From the NCBI GenBank assembly GCA_001897855.1, contig MKUO01000027.1, forward strand, positions 62,001 to 126,000: a stretch of 64,000 bases of DNA, written 5' to 3'. The notes under the pieces are model-generated. The model saw only the letters and a list, made by a program, of their open reading frames with translations. It had not been told where the DNA came from and did no database searches. Shown here in pieces: positions 52,559 through 62,061 of the stretch (positions are counted from its first letter, which is position 1; each line of letters starts with the position of its first letter). The translations under genes were made by a program, and so were the position numbers. This DNA is from Bacteroidetes bacterium 43-93. Its GTDB lineage: Bacteria; Bacteroidota; Bacteroidia; Chitinophagales; Chitinophagaceae.

Positions 52559-52786
52559 TTACAAGTGGCAGTTTGTTGTGCCGATGCCTCCATTGTTTGC
52601 ATCTGACTCAAAACGGTCACAAGCGCTTTTAGCATCAGAATAATGTTGATTTGGTAGGTCATGCGCATTAGTTTTAGATACGCCGGCTACAGTGGTGGTA
52701 CATGTACATGTGTAATCTTTCTTACATGAAGAAAATGCAACAACGCTCAGTGCAAACAGGGACAATGAAAAAATTTTAAATTTCAT
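52559..52786 (-). CDS. Small cysteine-containing lipoprotein
   Basis: 75 residues from the ATG at 52786 (an earlier start at 52816 would precede the signal). Lipobox FSSC then KKDYTCTCTTTVAGV, a pattern repeatedly found in short Bacteroidota lipoproteins. Four further cysteines in the mature part could form disulfides. It converges on the PAS kinase with a 4-bp gap. Function unknown. Confidence 0.7.
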   Translation of the reverse strand: MKFKIFSLSLFALSVVAFSSCKKDYTCTCTTTVAGVSKTNAHDLPNQHYSDAKSACDRFESDANNGGIGTTNCHL

Positions 52787-52977
52787 AACAATTAGTTTTT
52801 TTGTTGACAATAACATTTAAACAGTATGCTAAGTGCTGTGTCATAAGCGATTACAACAACAATGCACTGCAACTGTTGAATAACGTAGTTTAAAACACCG
52901 TGCCAGAAAGAGGCAGCAGGTAACAGTAAAAAGAATATAACAGAATATATTTCTTAATTTTAAAGCAAATCGAGGGA

Positions 52978-53409
52978 ATGAAAGAGCAGCTTACCGAAGA
53001 CAAATTCACCATACTGGTAGCCGAAGACGATGCAGACGACCGTTTTTTGCTGCAGGCTGCTTTTAGAGAAAACGGGCTGGAGGGACATCTGCAATTTGTA
53101 GAAAATGGTGTGGAGGCGATGGAGTATCTATTATCAGCGGCAAAACATCATCCCAAACTGATATTGCTGGACCTCAATATGCCCAAAAAGGATGGAAGAG
53201 AGGTGCTTTCAGAATTAAAACGACTACCCGAATTATCGGATATACCAGTAATCATTTTTAGCACAACGCATAACGAACTGGAAATGAAAGGCTGCTATGA
53301 CCTGGGTGCTAACTCATACATAGTAAAACCAGATAATTATGAAAAGCTGTTGCACATCATTACCGGCATACATTCCCAATGGCTAAAGCCCATTGTCAGC
53401 CTGTTGTAA
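52978..53409 (+). CDS. Single-domain response regulator (Rcp1-like)
   Basis: 143 residues consisting only of a receiver: acidic pair in VAEDDADDRFLL, phosphoacceptor in LLDLNMPKKDG, Thr/Ser in FSTTHNE and Lys in YIVKPDNYE. Such stand-alone Rcp1-type receivers usually pair with PAS or phytochrome-like kinases; the kinase at 49771 ends about 420 bp upstream and is the closest candidate. Confidence 0.92.
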   Translation: MKEQLTEDKFTILVAEDDADDRFLLQAAFRENGLEGHLQFVENGVEAMEYLLSAAKHHPKLILLDLNMPKKDGREVLSELKRLPELSDIPVIIFSTTHNELEMKGCYDLGANSYIVKPDNYEKLLHIITGIHSQWLKPIVSLL

Positions 53410-53507
53410 CAATTCCCCGTAACCTCATCCTGCTCAATATAGGCGGGAAACTATGGCATAGTATTTTAAACATACCGTGTATATACAATGAACAGCTATA
53501 ATAGTGG

Positions 53508-53515
53508 TATATTTG
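53508..53515 (+). promoter_or_regulatory. -7 box for the second receiver gene
   Basis: TATATTTG fits TAnnTTTG, 57 bp before the ATG at 53573. No -33 box seen. Confidence 0.4.
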
Positions 53516-53572
53516 TTATAGTAAAGCATTGATACTGTAATTTATATCATATAGTTGAATAAAAAACCGGGT

Positions 53573-53947
53573 ATGAATGATAGGAAAAAAGTGTTGATAA
53601 TTGATGATGAGGTTGAATTGTGCCATTTATTAAAGAGCTATTTCGAGAGAAAGGAATATGAAGTAGTAATAACGCATACATTAAAGGACGGCAGGGAGCA
53701 ATTGCAGTCTTTTAATCCTGATATATTGTTTTTAGATAATAACCTTCCCGATGGCTCCGGATGGCAAATGGCCCCCCAGATAGCGTTGGAACATCCAACA
53801 GTGCTCATCACCCTTTTTAGCGGTTATTATCCTAAAGTGCCGCCTATGCCGGCGAATGCAAAATATACAGTTGTTGAAAAACCAATCAGCTTTGCAGATA
53901 TAGATAAGAATCTGCAGGCACTGATGCAGGATACAGCCAACTCTTAA
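53573..53947 (+). CDS. Single-domain response regulator
   Basis: 124 residues from the ATG at 53573 (a TTG six codons earlier is possible but less likely). Receiver residues: acidic pair in IIDDEVELC, Asp in LFLDNNLPDGSG, Ser in LFSGYYP and Lys in VVEKPISF. There is no output domain. Its stop codon overlaps the stop codon of the convergent kinase gene (TTAA). Confidence 0.88.
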   Translation: MNDRKKVLIIDDEVELCHLLKSYFERKEYEVVITHTLKDGREQLQSFNPDILFLDNNLPDGSGWQMAPQIALEHPTVLITLFSGYYPKVPPMPANAKYTVVEKPISFADIDKNLQALMQDTANS

Positions 53948-55389
53948 TTGCCGGACAGAGGGAACGTGATATTGAAGGTGGAGCCTTTACCTATTTCCGA
54001 TTCTACCTCTACATTGGCGTTATGTGCATGTAATATATTAAGCGTAAGCGCCAGGCCCAAACCCATTCCGTTTCTTTTTTGCGTAAAATATGGCTCAAAA
54101 AGGCGAGGAAGATTTTCTTCACTAATACCACATCCATTGTCGCGGATAATCAACTGTGCATGAGTATCTTTTTGCATTAGCTTAATGGATAGCATGCCTT
54201 TTTGCTCTTCCATAGCTTCTATTGCATTGATAACAATATTCAGCAAAGCCATAGTTAGTTTTTCTTTATCCGCCAATACACTCAGGGTCTCACTGGGGTA
54301 ATCGACCTGTAATTTTATATTCTTCAGATTCATCCGATCAATTGCAGCGGCGATAGTGTTGTCCGTCACTACCTGTAAAATGTTTGGCTTAAGAGCTATT
54401 TCTACGGGGTTGGAACTGCTCAGCAATTCGCTGATGATGTCATTGATACGTTTGCTGTTTCGCTTGATGATATTAAAGTAAGTGGCCAATCCTTCATCGT
54501 GTTCTTCTTCCATTATCTGCTCTATGGAAAGGTTGATGTTATTTAAAGGGTTACGTACCTCGTGTGCCAATGTGTGTACCAGGCGCGATGCTACGGCCAT
54601 CTTTTCTGTTTTCAGATTGGCCTTTTCCATTTTTTTCAGGCTGGTGATGTCATGGAAAATGCCCTGGTAATAATTCTTGCCATCGGCTCCCGGCTCTTTA
54701 GAGATATTAAGGATCACTATTTTTTTGTCACCGGTCTTATCATTCAGCACCAACTCCCAATCGTGCAGTTCTCCATGGGTATGGAGAGACTGCTGCAGGA
54801 ACTTTTTATGCTGTGCCTGTGTTATCAGATCACAGACATTGGTACCTTCGCACTGCTCCCGGGTATATCCTAGCAGTGTGTTTACAGCTTCATTTACCTC
54901 AATAATATTCAGATGCTCATCTGTAACAAAGATCATATCCTTTGAGCGTTCAAAGATACCCCTATATAGGCGTTCGTTCGCTCTTAGTGCTTTTAGCGTA
55001 TCTGCACGTTCCAGTGCGTAACGAATACATCTCTCCAGTTTTTCTGAATTAAGATCTGCTTTTACAAGATAGTCAACAGCCCCCAGTTCCATCGCCTGAA
55101 GATCGACTTTATAGTTACCCTGGCCGGTAAGCAAAACAATGGGTTGTTCGCAGCCCTGCTCCAGAGATTCTTTTAGAAGGTCGATACCTGTTTTGGCACC
55201 CAGGCGATAATCTGTAAAATAAATATCATAGTTTTTCTGGCACATGTGGGTTAGTGCTTCGTTGTAACGAGAGCACCAATCCACCGTTGCGTTAAAACCT
55301 GCTATACTTTTTATATAATTGGCTATGATGATGAAATCGTCCTCGTCATCATCTATCAATAAAATTTTCACTCTGTCACGCAATATCAT
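53944..55389 (-). CDS. REC-PAS hybrid-type sensor kinase (NtrB-like)
   Basis: 481 residues. An N-terminal receiver (about 8-125, IDDDEDDFIIIANYI, TDYRLGAKTG, VKADLNSEK) is followed by a PAS domain (about 138-255), a HisKA H-box (LAHEVRNPLNNINLSIEQI) and a HATPase (NIVINAIEAM, DNGCGIS, GMGLGLALT). The HEVRNPL form is typical of NtrB-like kinases that feed sigma-54 activators, and the gene is 28 bp downstream of one. It is the last gene of rpoN - activator - kinase. Confidence 0.93.
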   Translation of the reverse strand: MILRDRVKILLIDDDEDDFIIIANYIKSIAGFNATVDWCSRYNEALTHMCQKNYDIYFTDYRLGAKTGIDLLKESLEQGCEQPIVLLTGQGNYKVDLQAMELGAVDYLVKADLNSEKLERCIRYALERADTLKALRANERLYRGIFERSKDMIFVTDEHLNIIEVNEAVNTLLGYTREQCEGTNVCDLITQAQHKKFLQQSLHTHGELHDWELVLNDKTGDKKIVILNISKEPGADGKNYYQGIFHDITSLKKMEKANLKTEKMAVASRLVHTLAHEVRNPLNNINLSIEQIMEEEHDEGLATYFNIIKRNSKRINDIISELLSSSNPVEIALKPNILQVVTDNTIAAAIDRMNLKNIKLQVDYPSETLSVLADKEKLTMALLNIVINAIEAMEEQKGMLSIKLMQKDTHAQLIIRDNGCGISEENLPRLFEPYFTQKRNGMGLGLALTLNILHAHNANVEVESEIGKGSTFNITFPLSGN

Positions 55390-55417
55390 GTTTGTTCGTT
55401 TGTCAGGGGCTATCGTA

Positions 55418-56869
55418 TTATTTTACTTTATTAAGCAGGTTGTACTGGCTTAACTTATTATACAGGGTCTTACGGTCTATATTCAGCATTTTTGCTGCTT
55501 TCGTTTTGTTGTAGTTGGTCTTTTTCAATACATCCAGTATCACTTCATACTGGGCATCCAGATTAGCATTTTTTAACCTGTTTGCCTGCGATTCCTCATC
55601 CTCGTCTTCTGCTTCAGGCGTAGTGTCCACATCAAACTGCAGTTTTTGGAAATTACTGATCTCAAAAGGCAGGCATTTTACATCAATATATTCTTCATCG
55701 GCCAGCAAAGTAGCACGTTTGATCACATTCTTCATTTCGCGGAGATTACCGTACCAAACATAGCTCAGGAAAATACGCTCCACTTCTTTAGTAAAGCCCT
55801 TCACATTTTTACCCAGTTCGGCATTGGTAAGATGAAGGAAATGGTTTGCGAATAGCATGATGTCACTTTTCCTTTCGCGCAATGGGGGCACATCAATGCT
55901 AAATTCATTAAACCTGTGATACAGATCTTCGCGGAACTTATTCTCCTTCGTAGCATTCCACAATCGTTCGTTACTGGCCACTATGATACGTACATCCAGC
56001 GGAATATCTTTGGTACTGCCCAACCTCTTGATCTTGCGCTCCTGCACTACACGTAGCAGAGATACCTGTATATCGTAAGAAAGGTTAGCGATCTCATCAA
56101 GGAAGATGGTACCACCATTCGCGACTTCAAAACTGCCTATCTTTTGAAACAATGCACCCGTGAAAGCGCCTTTTTCATGGCCGAATAATTCACTGCCGGC
56201 GAGCTCTTTAGACAATGCGCCACAGTCAATAGCGACAAATGGCTTGTCTTTACGCGCGCTTTGTTTATGTATCTGGTGTGCTATCACTTCCTTACCACTG
56301 CCGCTTTCGCCATAGATGATAACGCTGTAATTGGTAGGAGCCACCAGGTTGATCTGCTTGATGATCTGGGCAAACTCCGGGCTTTCGCTCATGATATACT
56401 GGCCGTTCCCTGTTGCGGCAGGTCTGGCAGAAGTGCCTGTTTCTTTTTTTGCAGGTACTGGGTCGGGGGTAAATGTTTTTGTGCCCGTATTGCCATTGCT
56501 GCTTCCACTGCCCTCTGAAAGTGCTTTTTGTATAGTTATCAATATTTCCTCGGGCAGCAGGGGTTTTGTTACATAATCATACGCACCAATCTTCATTACT
56601 TCTACTGCGTCTTTTACATCGCTATAGCCGGTAATAATGATCACAGGTACGTCAGGATGCACTTCTTTGAGCTCTGTAAGTAATTTTGCCCCTGTCATAT
56701 CGTCGAGGCGAAAATCAGATAATACCAGGCTTGGTTTGTTTTTGCTTGCCCAGTCGAGGGCATTTTTACCATTGTGCATACTTACCGCGTCATAACCTTT
56801 ACGGGTAAGAAAACGGTTCAGTAACATGCACATGTCATGGTCATCATCAACTATCAGTATTTTATCCAT
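55418..56869 (-). CDS. Sigma-54-dependent response regulator (NtrC family)
   Basis: 483 residues. Receiver at 1-120 (IVDDDHDMCMLL, SDFRLDDMTG, ITGYSD, VTKPLLPEE), a linker rich in Pro/Thr/Gly, AAA+ domain at about 155-395 with Walker A GESGSGKE, sigma-54 contact loop GAFTGA and Walker B FLDEIANL, and a C-terminal Fis-type HTH (NKTKAAKMLNIDRKTLYNKL). It opens sigma-54 promoter complexes when phosphorylated. It lies 39 bp after rpoN and 28 bp before its probable kinase. Confidence 0.97.
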   Translation of the reverse strand: MDKILIVDDDHDMCMLLNRFLTRKGYDAVSMHNGKNALDWASKNKPSLVLSDFRLDDMTGAKLLTELKEVHPDVPVIIITGYSDVKDAVEVMKIGAYDYVTKPLLPEEILITIQKALSEGSGSSNGNTGTKTFTPDPVPAKKETGTSARPAATGNGQYIMSESPEFAQIIKQINLVAPTNYSVIIYGESGSGKEVIAHQIHKQSARKDKPFVAIDCGALSKELAGSELFGHEKGAFTGALFQKIGSFEVANGGTIFLDEIANLSYDIQVSLLRVVQERKIKRLGSTKDIPLDVRIIVASNERLWNATKENKFREDLYHRFNEFSIDVPPLRERKSDIMLFANHFLHLTNAELGKNVKGFTKEVERIFLSYVWYGNLREMKNVIKRATLLADEEYIDVKCLPFEISNFQKLQFDVDTTPEAEDEDEESQANRLKNANLDAQYEVILDVLKKTNYNKTKAAKMLNIDRKTLYNKLSQYNLLNKVK

Positions 56870-56908
56870 AAAGAGGCTTCAAGTGTGTGTTATCAAATTT
56901 ACTTATTA

Positions 56909-58321
56909 TTATACCAATACATGCCTTATCTGTGCAACAGGAATGCTTAATAATTCCCTGTATTTTGCCACTGTTCTCCTGGCTATATTGTAGCCCATTG
57001 AAGATAGCAGGTTTACCAACTGCTGATCTGTATATGGACGTGATTTATCTTCATTATCTATCGTTTCTTTGATAATAGATTGTATCACTTTGCTGCTTAT
57101 CACTTTACCAGTCTGGTCGGCAATACCTTCACTAAACAAATCTTTAAGGCAAATTGTTCCGAAGTGGGTTTCTGCGTATTTATTTGATGTGATACGGGAT
57201 ATAGTGGAAAGATCGTACCCGGTAATGTCTGATATATTGCGCAGTACCATTGGCTTCAGCAGCAGGATATCACCTTCCATGAAATAATCTTTCTGTATAT
57301 CGACGATACATTTCATTATGGTGAGCATGGTTTGCTCCCGTTGTTTTACTGTGTCAATAAACCATTGTGCGGAATGTATCTTGTTCTGCACATATTTCTG
57401 TGCAGCCTTGTCTTTTCCTTTATCTACATCCCTTATCTGCTCATACAACGAATTGTTGATGAACAACAGGTCTGACTTTGAGGAGAACAAGCTTACCTGT
57501 ATCACATCGTCTGTGCAGGTGATGATAAAATCGGGTATGATGGTTTGGCGGGGCTCAACGGTGGAGGTGCTTTCTGATACCGGGTACATTTTTAATTTGC
57601 TGAGAAAGCCAAATGCCTTTTTCAGGGTATCATTATTGATGCGTAAAGCAGAGCATATTTTCTCAAACTGCCTATTGATCAATTCATCATAGTGGCTATC
57701 AACCAGTTTGAAAGCTATGGAAACCATACGATCTTCCGACTCAATATTGCGAAGCTGTGTCAGCAGGCATTCGCGTATAGATGTAGCGCCGATACCAATA
57801 GGCTCCAGGGTTTGAACAATAGACAACGCATTTTGTATGTCTTCAGCATCCACCCATTTTTGTTTCTGGAAGGAGTATTCTTCAGCTATCTCATCCAGCG
57901 GCCTGTCCAGCAGCCCATGTTCATTGAGCATATCTACGAGATATTCTGCAATGTCCTGTGTTTGCTCATCGAGCGATAAAAGGTTTAGCTGCTGGCGTGC
58001 ATCTTCCTTAAAGTCTTTGTTGTACGCGAGGGGTTTTTGTGGCACCTGTTCTTTGGCCAGGTAGTTCTGATACTCGTAAGTACTGTCGGGCCTGTCCTCA
58101 TTGGTATAAGAGTCCCATTCTTCATAATCATTAATTTCATCATTGCCCTCAGCATTATCCGGGCTATCTTCCGTAGAGCAATCGAGAAATGGGTTCTCTT
58201 CCAATTCTGTTTTGATGCGGTGCTCGATCTCCAGCGTATTCAGTGCATAGAAATTCAGCAGCTGAATTTGCTGAGGCGAAATCTTTAACTGTTGCTTCTG
58301 TAGTTGCTGTTGCGAAATCAT
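56909..58321 (-). CDS. rpoN: RNA polymerase sigma-54 factor
   Basis: 470 residues. Region I is Gln/Leu-rich (QQQLQKQQLKISPQQIQLL, LEIEHRIKTELEENP). An acidic linker follows, then the core-binding region (TLEPIGIGATSIRECLLTQL), HTH and the C-terminal RpoN box ARRTVAKYRE. It directs polymerase to -24/-12 promoters. Its position directly before an NtrC-type activator and kinase makes a complete sigma-54 control unit. The divergent kinase gene shares the upstream region. Confidence 0.97.
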   Translation of the reverse strand: MISQQQLQKQQLKISPQQIQLLNFYALNTLEIEHRIKTELEENPFLDCSTEDSPDNAEGNDEINDYEEWDSYTNEDRPDSTYEYQNYLAKEQVPQKPLAYNKDFKEDARQQLNLLSLDEQTQDIAEYLVDMLNEHGLLDRPLDEIAEEYSFQKQKWVDAEDIQNALSIVQTLEPIGIGATSIRECLLTQLRNIESEDRMVSIAFKLVDSHYDELINRQFEKICSALRINNDTLKKAFGFLSKLKMYPVSESTSTVEPRQTIIPDFIITCTDDVIQVSLFSSKSDLLFINNSLYEQIRDVDKGKDKAAQKYVQNKIHSAQWFIDTVKQREQTMLTIMKCIVDIQKDYFMEGDILLLKPMVLRNISDITGYDLSTISRITSNKYAETHFGTICLKDLFSEGIADQTGKVISSKVIQSIIKETIDNEDKSRPYTDQQLVNLLSSMGYNIARRTVAKYRELLSIPVAQIRHVLV

Positions 58322-58485
58322 AAAAATGAGGATATTGGCTAAACATTATAATGCAAGCATCAAACCAAATTTTGCGATCATGTATAATAAATTTTAGTTC
58401 CTACATTTAATTGATTATCATAGTGTAATAAGTTTATTATTTATTTTATTTTATTTCTCTTCTTTGATAGGTTAACTTTCATGAG

Positions 58486-58509
58486 GAACTAGTTCTACAA
58501 ATTGTAGAA
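58486..58509 (+). promoter_or_regulatory. Overlapping palindromes before the kinase gene at 58524
   Basis: GAACTAGTTC (58486-58495) overlaps TTCTACAAATTGTAGAA (58493-58509), a perfect 17-bp palindrome that ends 14 bp before the ATG. It is a strong candidate operator in the rpoN-kinase divergent region. Confidence 0.6.
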
Positions 58510-58523
58510 ATTTAAGGCGATAT

Positions 58524-59912
58524 ATGCAGAGGAGATTTCGATACATAACACTCGGGTTTATAGTGTCTTTCATTACCATTGCGGTTCTTTCCTTCTATTC
58601 TATAAGGCAATTTGGCTCCCTGGTGTCTTATTCGAATGAAGTGGATCGTACCAATGAGGTAATCAGCAGGCTGTATGCTATAAAAGACGTATTGCTTGAT
58701 TTTGATGTGCGTGAGCGTGAATACATGATCATGCGCGACAGCGTTCTGAAAAACAGCAATGAGAAAGCCATTATGCTAGATGACATCCTGAAGCAGACAA
58801 AGCATCTGATCAAAGATAATCCGGACCAGATACAGAGCCTGGTGCTGCTTCGGAGTGCTTTGTCTCTTAGAGTACATTTTTTCAGGAAAAATATGGCATA
58901 TCTGGATACAGCAAAAAGCAGTAGTGTATCGCCGTATTATGTAGAAGGTATTGATAAAAAGAATGAATGCTATGCGATATTAAATGAAATGCTGACCAGG
59001 GAACAACGTCTGCTGGATACGCGTTTTGACCATAAACTGTATTTTCAGTCGATGACCTCGCAGACCACGAAGGTGCTACTGATTACCTTCTTTGTGCTTA
59101 CTATAGTTCTGTTCTTTCTGATGATCTATGGCCTGAAACAGAAAATGAAATTTGAGTCGGAATTGCAGACTCAGTTGATAGACCTGGAAAACTCTCATGC
59201 CGAACTGGAACAAATAGCGTTTGCGGCATCGCACGATATGCAGGAGCCTCTCCGAAAGATGAAAATATTTGGTGACAGGCTAATATGGCTGAAAAAGGAC
59301 TCCATTGACGAGGATACAAGAACATCGATAGATAAAATTACCAAAGCAGCTAATGAAGTGCAGGAACTGACACAGGAGCTGGTAACGCTCACAAGCCTTA
59401 CCAGCCGTATGAATAATGCCGGCTATGTAAATGTAAAAGACACTATTAGCGGTGTAATAGATGCCAGGCAGGAAGAGATAAAGAACCTGCACGCGAAATT
59501 TGCGGTAAGCGCTATGCCCGAGATAAAAGGCGATGCGGAACAAATAAAATTGCTGTTTGAGCATCTTGTAGATAATGCTTTGAAATTTGTGAAAGAGGGA
59601 AGTACACCCAAAATATCCATTACTGCAACTGTAACCGGTGGAAGCGAGATAGCTGATATCAACGACGCAAATAAGGAAAAGAAGTTTTATAAAATAGCAG
59701 TTGCCGATAACGGGATAGGATTTGACAACGCCTTTATTGATAAGATTTTCAAAGTGTTCCAGCGATTACATAATCATGAGTCTCCGTACAAAGGAAAGGG
59801 TATTGGCCTGGCAATATGTAAGCGTATTATGACTAACCACAAAGGGTTTATTAGGGCGAATGGCAGGCCGGGAGAGGGTGCAGAGTTTATACTTTTTTTT
59901 CCCATGGAATAA
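58524..59912 (+). CDS. Membrane sensor histidine kinase
   Basis: 462 residues. Two membrane helices (about 8-26 and 183-203) enclose a 155-residue extracytoplasmic helical domain of CHASE3-like character (SYSNEVDRTNEVISRLYAIKD). The HisKA H-box is AASHDMQEPLRKM, and the HATPase has HLVDNALKF, DNGIGFDNAF and KGKGIGLAIC. No PAS domain is present. The kinase core resembles that of the PAS kinase at 49771. Two palindromes precede the gene. Confidence 0.93.
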   Translation: MQRRFRYITLGFIVSFITIAVLSFYSIRQFGSLVSYSNEVDRTNEVISRLYAIKDVLLDFDVREREYMIMRDSVLKNSNEKAIMLDDILKQTKHLIKDNPDQIQSLVLLRSALSLRVHFFRKNMAYLDTAKSSSVSPYYVEGIDKKNECYAILNEMLTREQRLLDTRFDHKLYFQSMTSQTTKVLLITFFVLTIVLFFLMIYGLKQKMKFESELQTQLIDLENSHAELEQIAFAASHDMQEPLRKMKIFGDRLIWLKKDSIDEDTRTSIDKITKAANEVQELTQELVTLTSLTSRMNNAGYVNVKDTISGVIDARQEEIKNLHAKFAVSAMPEIKGDAEQIKLLFEHLVDNALKFVKEGSTPKISITATVTGGSEIADINDANKEKKFYKIAVADNGIGFDNAFIDKIFKVFQRLHNHESPYKGKGIGLAICKRIMTNHKGFIRANGRPGEGAEFILFFPME

Positions 59913-59915
59913 ATA

Positions 59916-59944
59916 ATAAAACCCGCGTAATACGCAGGTTTTAT
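59916..59944. terminator. Bidirectional terminator
   Basis: ATAAAACC-C-GCG and CGC-A-GGTTTTAT form a stem with one mismatch around TAATA. A/T arms on both sides serve the convergent genes ending at 59912 and 59979. Confidence 0.75.
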
Positions 59945-59978
59945 TAACTCTCATCTTGATAGAACTGACCAGATTAGA

Positions 59979-60350
59979 TCAGGAATTTAGTTGATTGTTT
60001 CCATCGGTTTTTTTGTTGATGGCCTCTACGGCAGCAATAAACTCGGATACAGACTCATCGCTATTGGCGCCATAAGCATCTATCAGAACCCCCTTCACAC
60101 CATCATTGGTCTCTATTTTGTACATGATAGCATTATCGCCAGGGTCTGATTCTCCTTCAAACCTATAGAAGTTCACAATTTTAACTTCATTTGGTTTGTA
60201 GAACTTATCCTCCGCCATCGTGTGTAGTCCCTCCTCGTTAATCTTCAGGTCGTTGGTGAAACCTTCTTTGTAGGCTTTGGTTACCAGCGTACTCATCGTA
60301 TTCATTTCCGTGGCCTTATCGTTTGGCCTTCTATAAGCATGCGACTGCAT
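59979..60350 (-). CDS. Conserved Bacteroidota small protein of unknown function
   Basis: 123 residues. The core (GFTNDLKINEEGL, then VNFYRFEGESDPGDNAIMYKI and DGVKGVLIDAYGANSD) matches a small family common in this phylum, often mis-named phosphoribosylpyrophosphate synthetase in databases; it has no such active site. The N-terminal 15 residues may not be translated, because a second ATG lies at residue 16. Confidence 0.7.
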   Translation of the reverse strand: MQSHAYRRPNDKATEMNTMSTLVTKAYKEGFTNDLKINEEGLHTMAEDKFYKPNEVKIVNFYRFEGESDPGDNAIMYKIETNDGVKGVLIDAYGANSDESVSEFIAAVEAINKKTDGNNQLNS

Positions 60351-60431
60351 AAAAATTTTGTTTTAGTTGTAACTAGCTGTAATAAAAAGCTTGCCAGCAA
60401 TATTAAAAGCTTGTTAACGGCTGATAAACTG

Positions 60432-61046
60432 TTATTTATTTAGTTTTTCCTGCAGACGTTTAGCCATATCCAGGTGTTCTCTAAGGGTTGGCAATGCACC
60501 AGAGACTATATCTTTTAATGCCTGGTCGTTAGTACGCGATTCTGCCCTTTCAAATTTGTCTATTGTTTTCTGATGGTCGTCTACCATTTTATCTGCCCAG
60601 TTTTTGTCCCAGTCTGTACCTTTGGCATCATCATCTAATGCATCTTTAGTGTCTGCAGTATTCAAAGTGTAGTTTTGTTTTGTTGCGTAGGCCTTCATTT
60701 TTGCACCAAGCGCTTTGTGGTCTTTTTCCATCATTTTGGCATGGGCTTTTAGTTCTTTGTCCATTCCTTTTTGCTGGCCCAATGCAAGCAGGTGCAATTC
60801 CTGCTCGTTCGATTCGATGGCATTTTTTACAAAAGTTTCATCCCGGTATTCTTCCATGTCCCCTTTCAGGTCGTTTGCTTTGTCTTTCACGTCGGCGGCA
60901 AGTGTATCAACTTTTGCTGCTACGGTATCCATTGCATCGTTAACTTTTTCGTTTTGCGAACTGTTGCACGATGTGCCATAAACTACGGAAGCAAGTGCAA
61001 TGGACGCGATAAGAACTGGTGTTGTTTTGAATTGCATCTTTTTCAT
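60432..61046 (-). CDS. DUF4142 lipoprotein
   Basis: 204 residues. Signal with a lipobox-like end GTSC (about residue 27), a helical linker rich in Asp/Lys/Ala (AAKVDTLAADVKDKANDLKG), then the DUF4142 ferritin-like four-helix domain (FVKNAIESNEQELHLLALG, HAKMMEKDHKALG, DHQKTIDKFERAES). Metal ligands of real ferritins are not evident. Found in envelope or stress contexts in many bacteria; function unknown. Confidence 0.85.
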   Translation of the reverse strand: MKKMQFKTTPVLIASIALASVVYGTSCNSSQNEKVNDAMDTVAAKVDTLAADVKDKANDLKGDMEEYRDETFVKNAIESNEQELHLLALGQQKGMDKELKAHAKMMEKDHKALGAKMKAYATKQNYTLNTADTKDALDDDAKGTDWDKNWADKMVDDHQKTIDKFERAESRTNDQALKDIVSGALPTLREHLDMAKRLQEKLNK

Positions 61047-61077
61047 TGATGTTTATAATTAATGGTAAATAAACAAA

Positions 61078-61176
61078 CTACAGTGCACCCGCAAATACAA
61101 TGCAGGTGCAGGTAAAAACCAATAGCAGGGACGCTGCCATTACGATCATCGCGAATATTGTGATTGCATCTTTCAT
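61078..61176 (-). CDS. Possible 32-residue membrane peptide
   Basis: MKDAITIFAMIVMAASLLLV followed by a Cys-containing helix end: one hydrophobic helix. It lies alone between the DUF4142 and TspO-like genes on the same strand. The only support is the clean hydrophobic frame and its position. Confidence 0.35.
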   Translation of the reverse strand: MKDAITIFAMIVMAASLLLVFTCTCIVFAGAL

Positions 61177-61194
61177 ATTGATATCAATTGTTTG

Positions 61195-62010
61195 TTAGTG
61201 TTTGAGCGCTCTATTATGTTTTCTTAAGCTGCCATGTCTTTTTTCTGTTTGGTGCAGGTAGCTCCAGATGTAAAATGATATTGTATAAATGAATATTGCT
61301 GCAGTAGCCAGGAGTGCATCGGCTGCTACGGTATTATTTGTGTATTGATTGGCAACATAGATGGCGCCTAATGCCCAGCCCACCACAAGTGGGTATATGC
61401 CATCGCTGAAGCGAAAACTAATGATCACCGCAAGCAGCGTTGCAACTATTATCATAATGACAGCCCAATGCTGCTCTCCTAACGATGAACCGTGCCACCC
61501 CATATATACCAGCCAAACTGCCGCATTGGCTATATTGGCTACGCTGAGCCAGCCCATGTATAAGCTGAAAGGGAATGAAAGCCAGTTGTTGTAAGCTTCA
61601 CTACGTAAAGCCAGTTTTACCCGCCGGAACATAATGCCTGAAAGCAGGAGCATTATAATAATAAAAACAGAAGCCAGGGAAAGCATATGGCGTGTAAAGA
61701 GTACCTGCCATATCATCCCCAGGATATTAGAGGTAATAAATGGTATGGCGAGCTTATCGTACAAACTGTCTTTCTGCTGCGCTGATAATATCTGGTAAAC
61801 GGCATATACTATGAAGGATAGGTATATCAATCCCCAGATAGAGAATGCGTAGCCCGCGGGCATAAAATAATTATTGTATTGCAGCGAAACCTCTGCTATG
61901 CTTCTTGGAGTAATGTCAAGGGCGTCTGCGAGATAACTGAAGAATGGATTAATGACGGCAACGATCAGTACCCACCACCTCAAACCTTTGTTTAAACGTT
62001 GCTGCGTCAT
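61195..62010 (-). CDS. TspO/MBR-related tryptophan-rich membrane protein
   Basis: 271 residues from the ATG at 62010; the longer frame to 62055 adds only a charged leader. About eight membrane helices. The motif FMPAGYAFSIWGLIYLSF is the family's hallmark, and NNWLSFPFSLYMGWLSVANIANAAVW is typical of the long TspO-like branch. TspO proteins bind porphyrins or act in stress signalling, but the long branch is not characterised. Confidence 0.75.
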   Translation of the reverse strand: MTQQRLNKGLRWWVLIVAVINPFFSYLADALDITPRSIAEVSLQYNNYFMPAGYAFSIWGLIYLSFIVYAVYQILSAQQKDSLYDKLAIPFITSNILGMIWQVLFTRHMLSLASVFIIIMLLLSGIMFRRVKLALRSEAYNNWLSFPFSLYMGWLSVANIANAAVWLVYMGWHGSSLGEQHWAVIMIIVATLLAVIISFRFSDGIYPLVVGWALGAIYVANQYTNNTVAADALLATAAIFIYTISFYIWSYLHQTEKRHGSLRKHNRALKH

Positions 62011-62061
62011 TTTTTCGTTTTTTTTCCGGCTGGACAACAATAAAAATGATGCCAACCGGTG

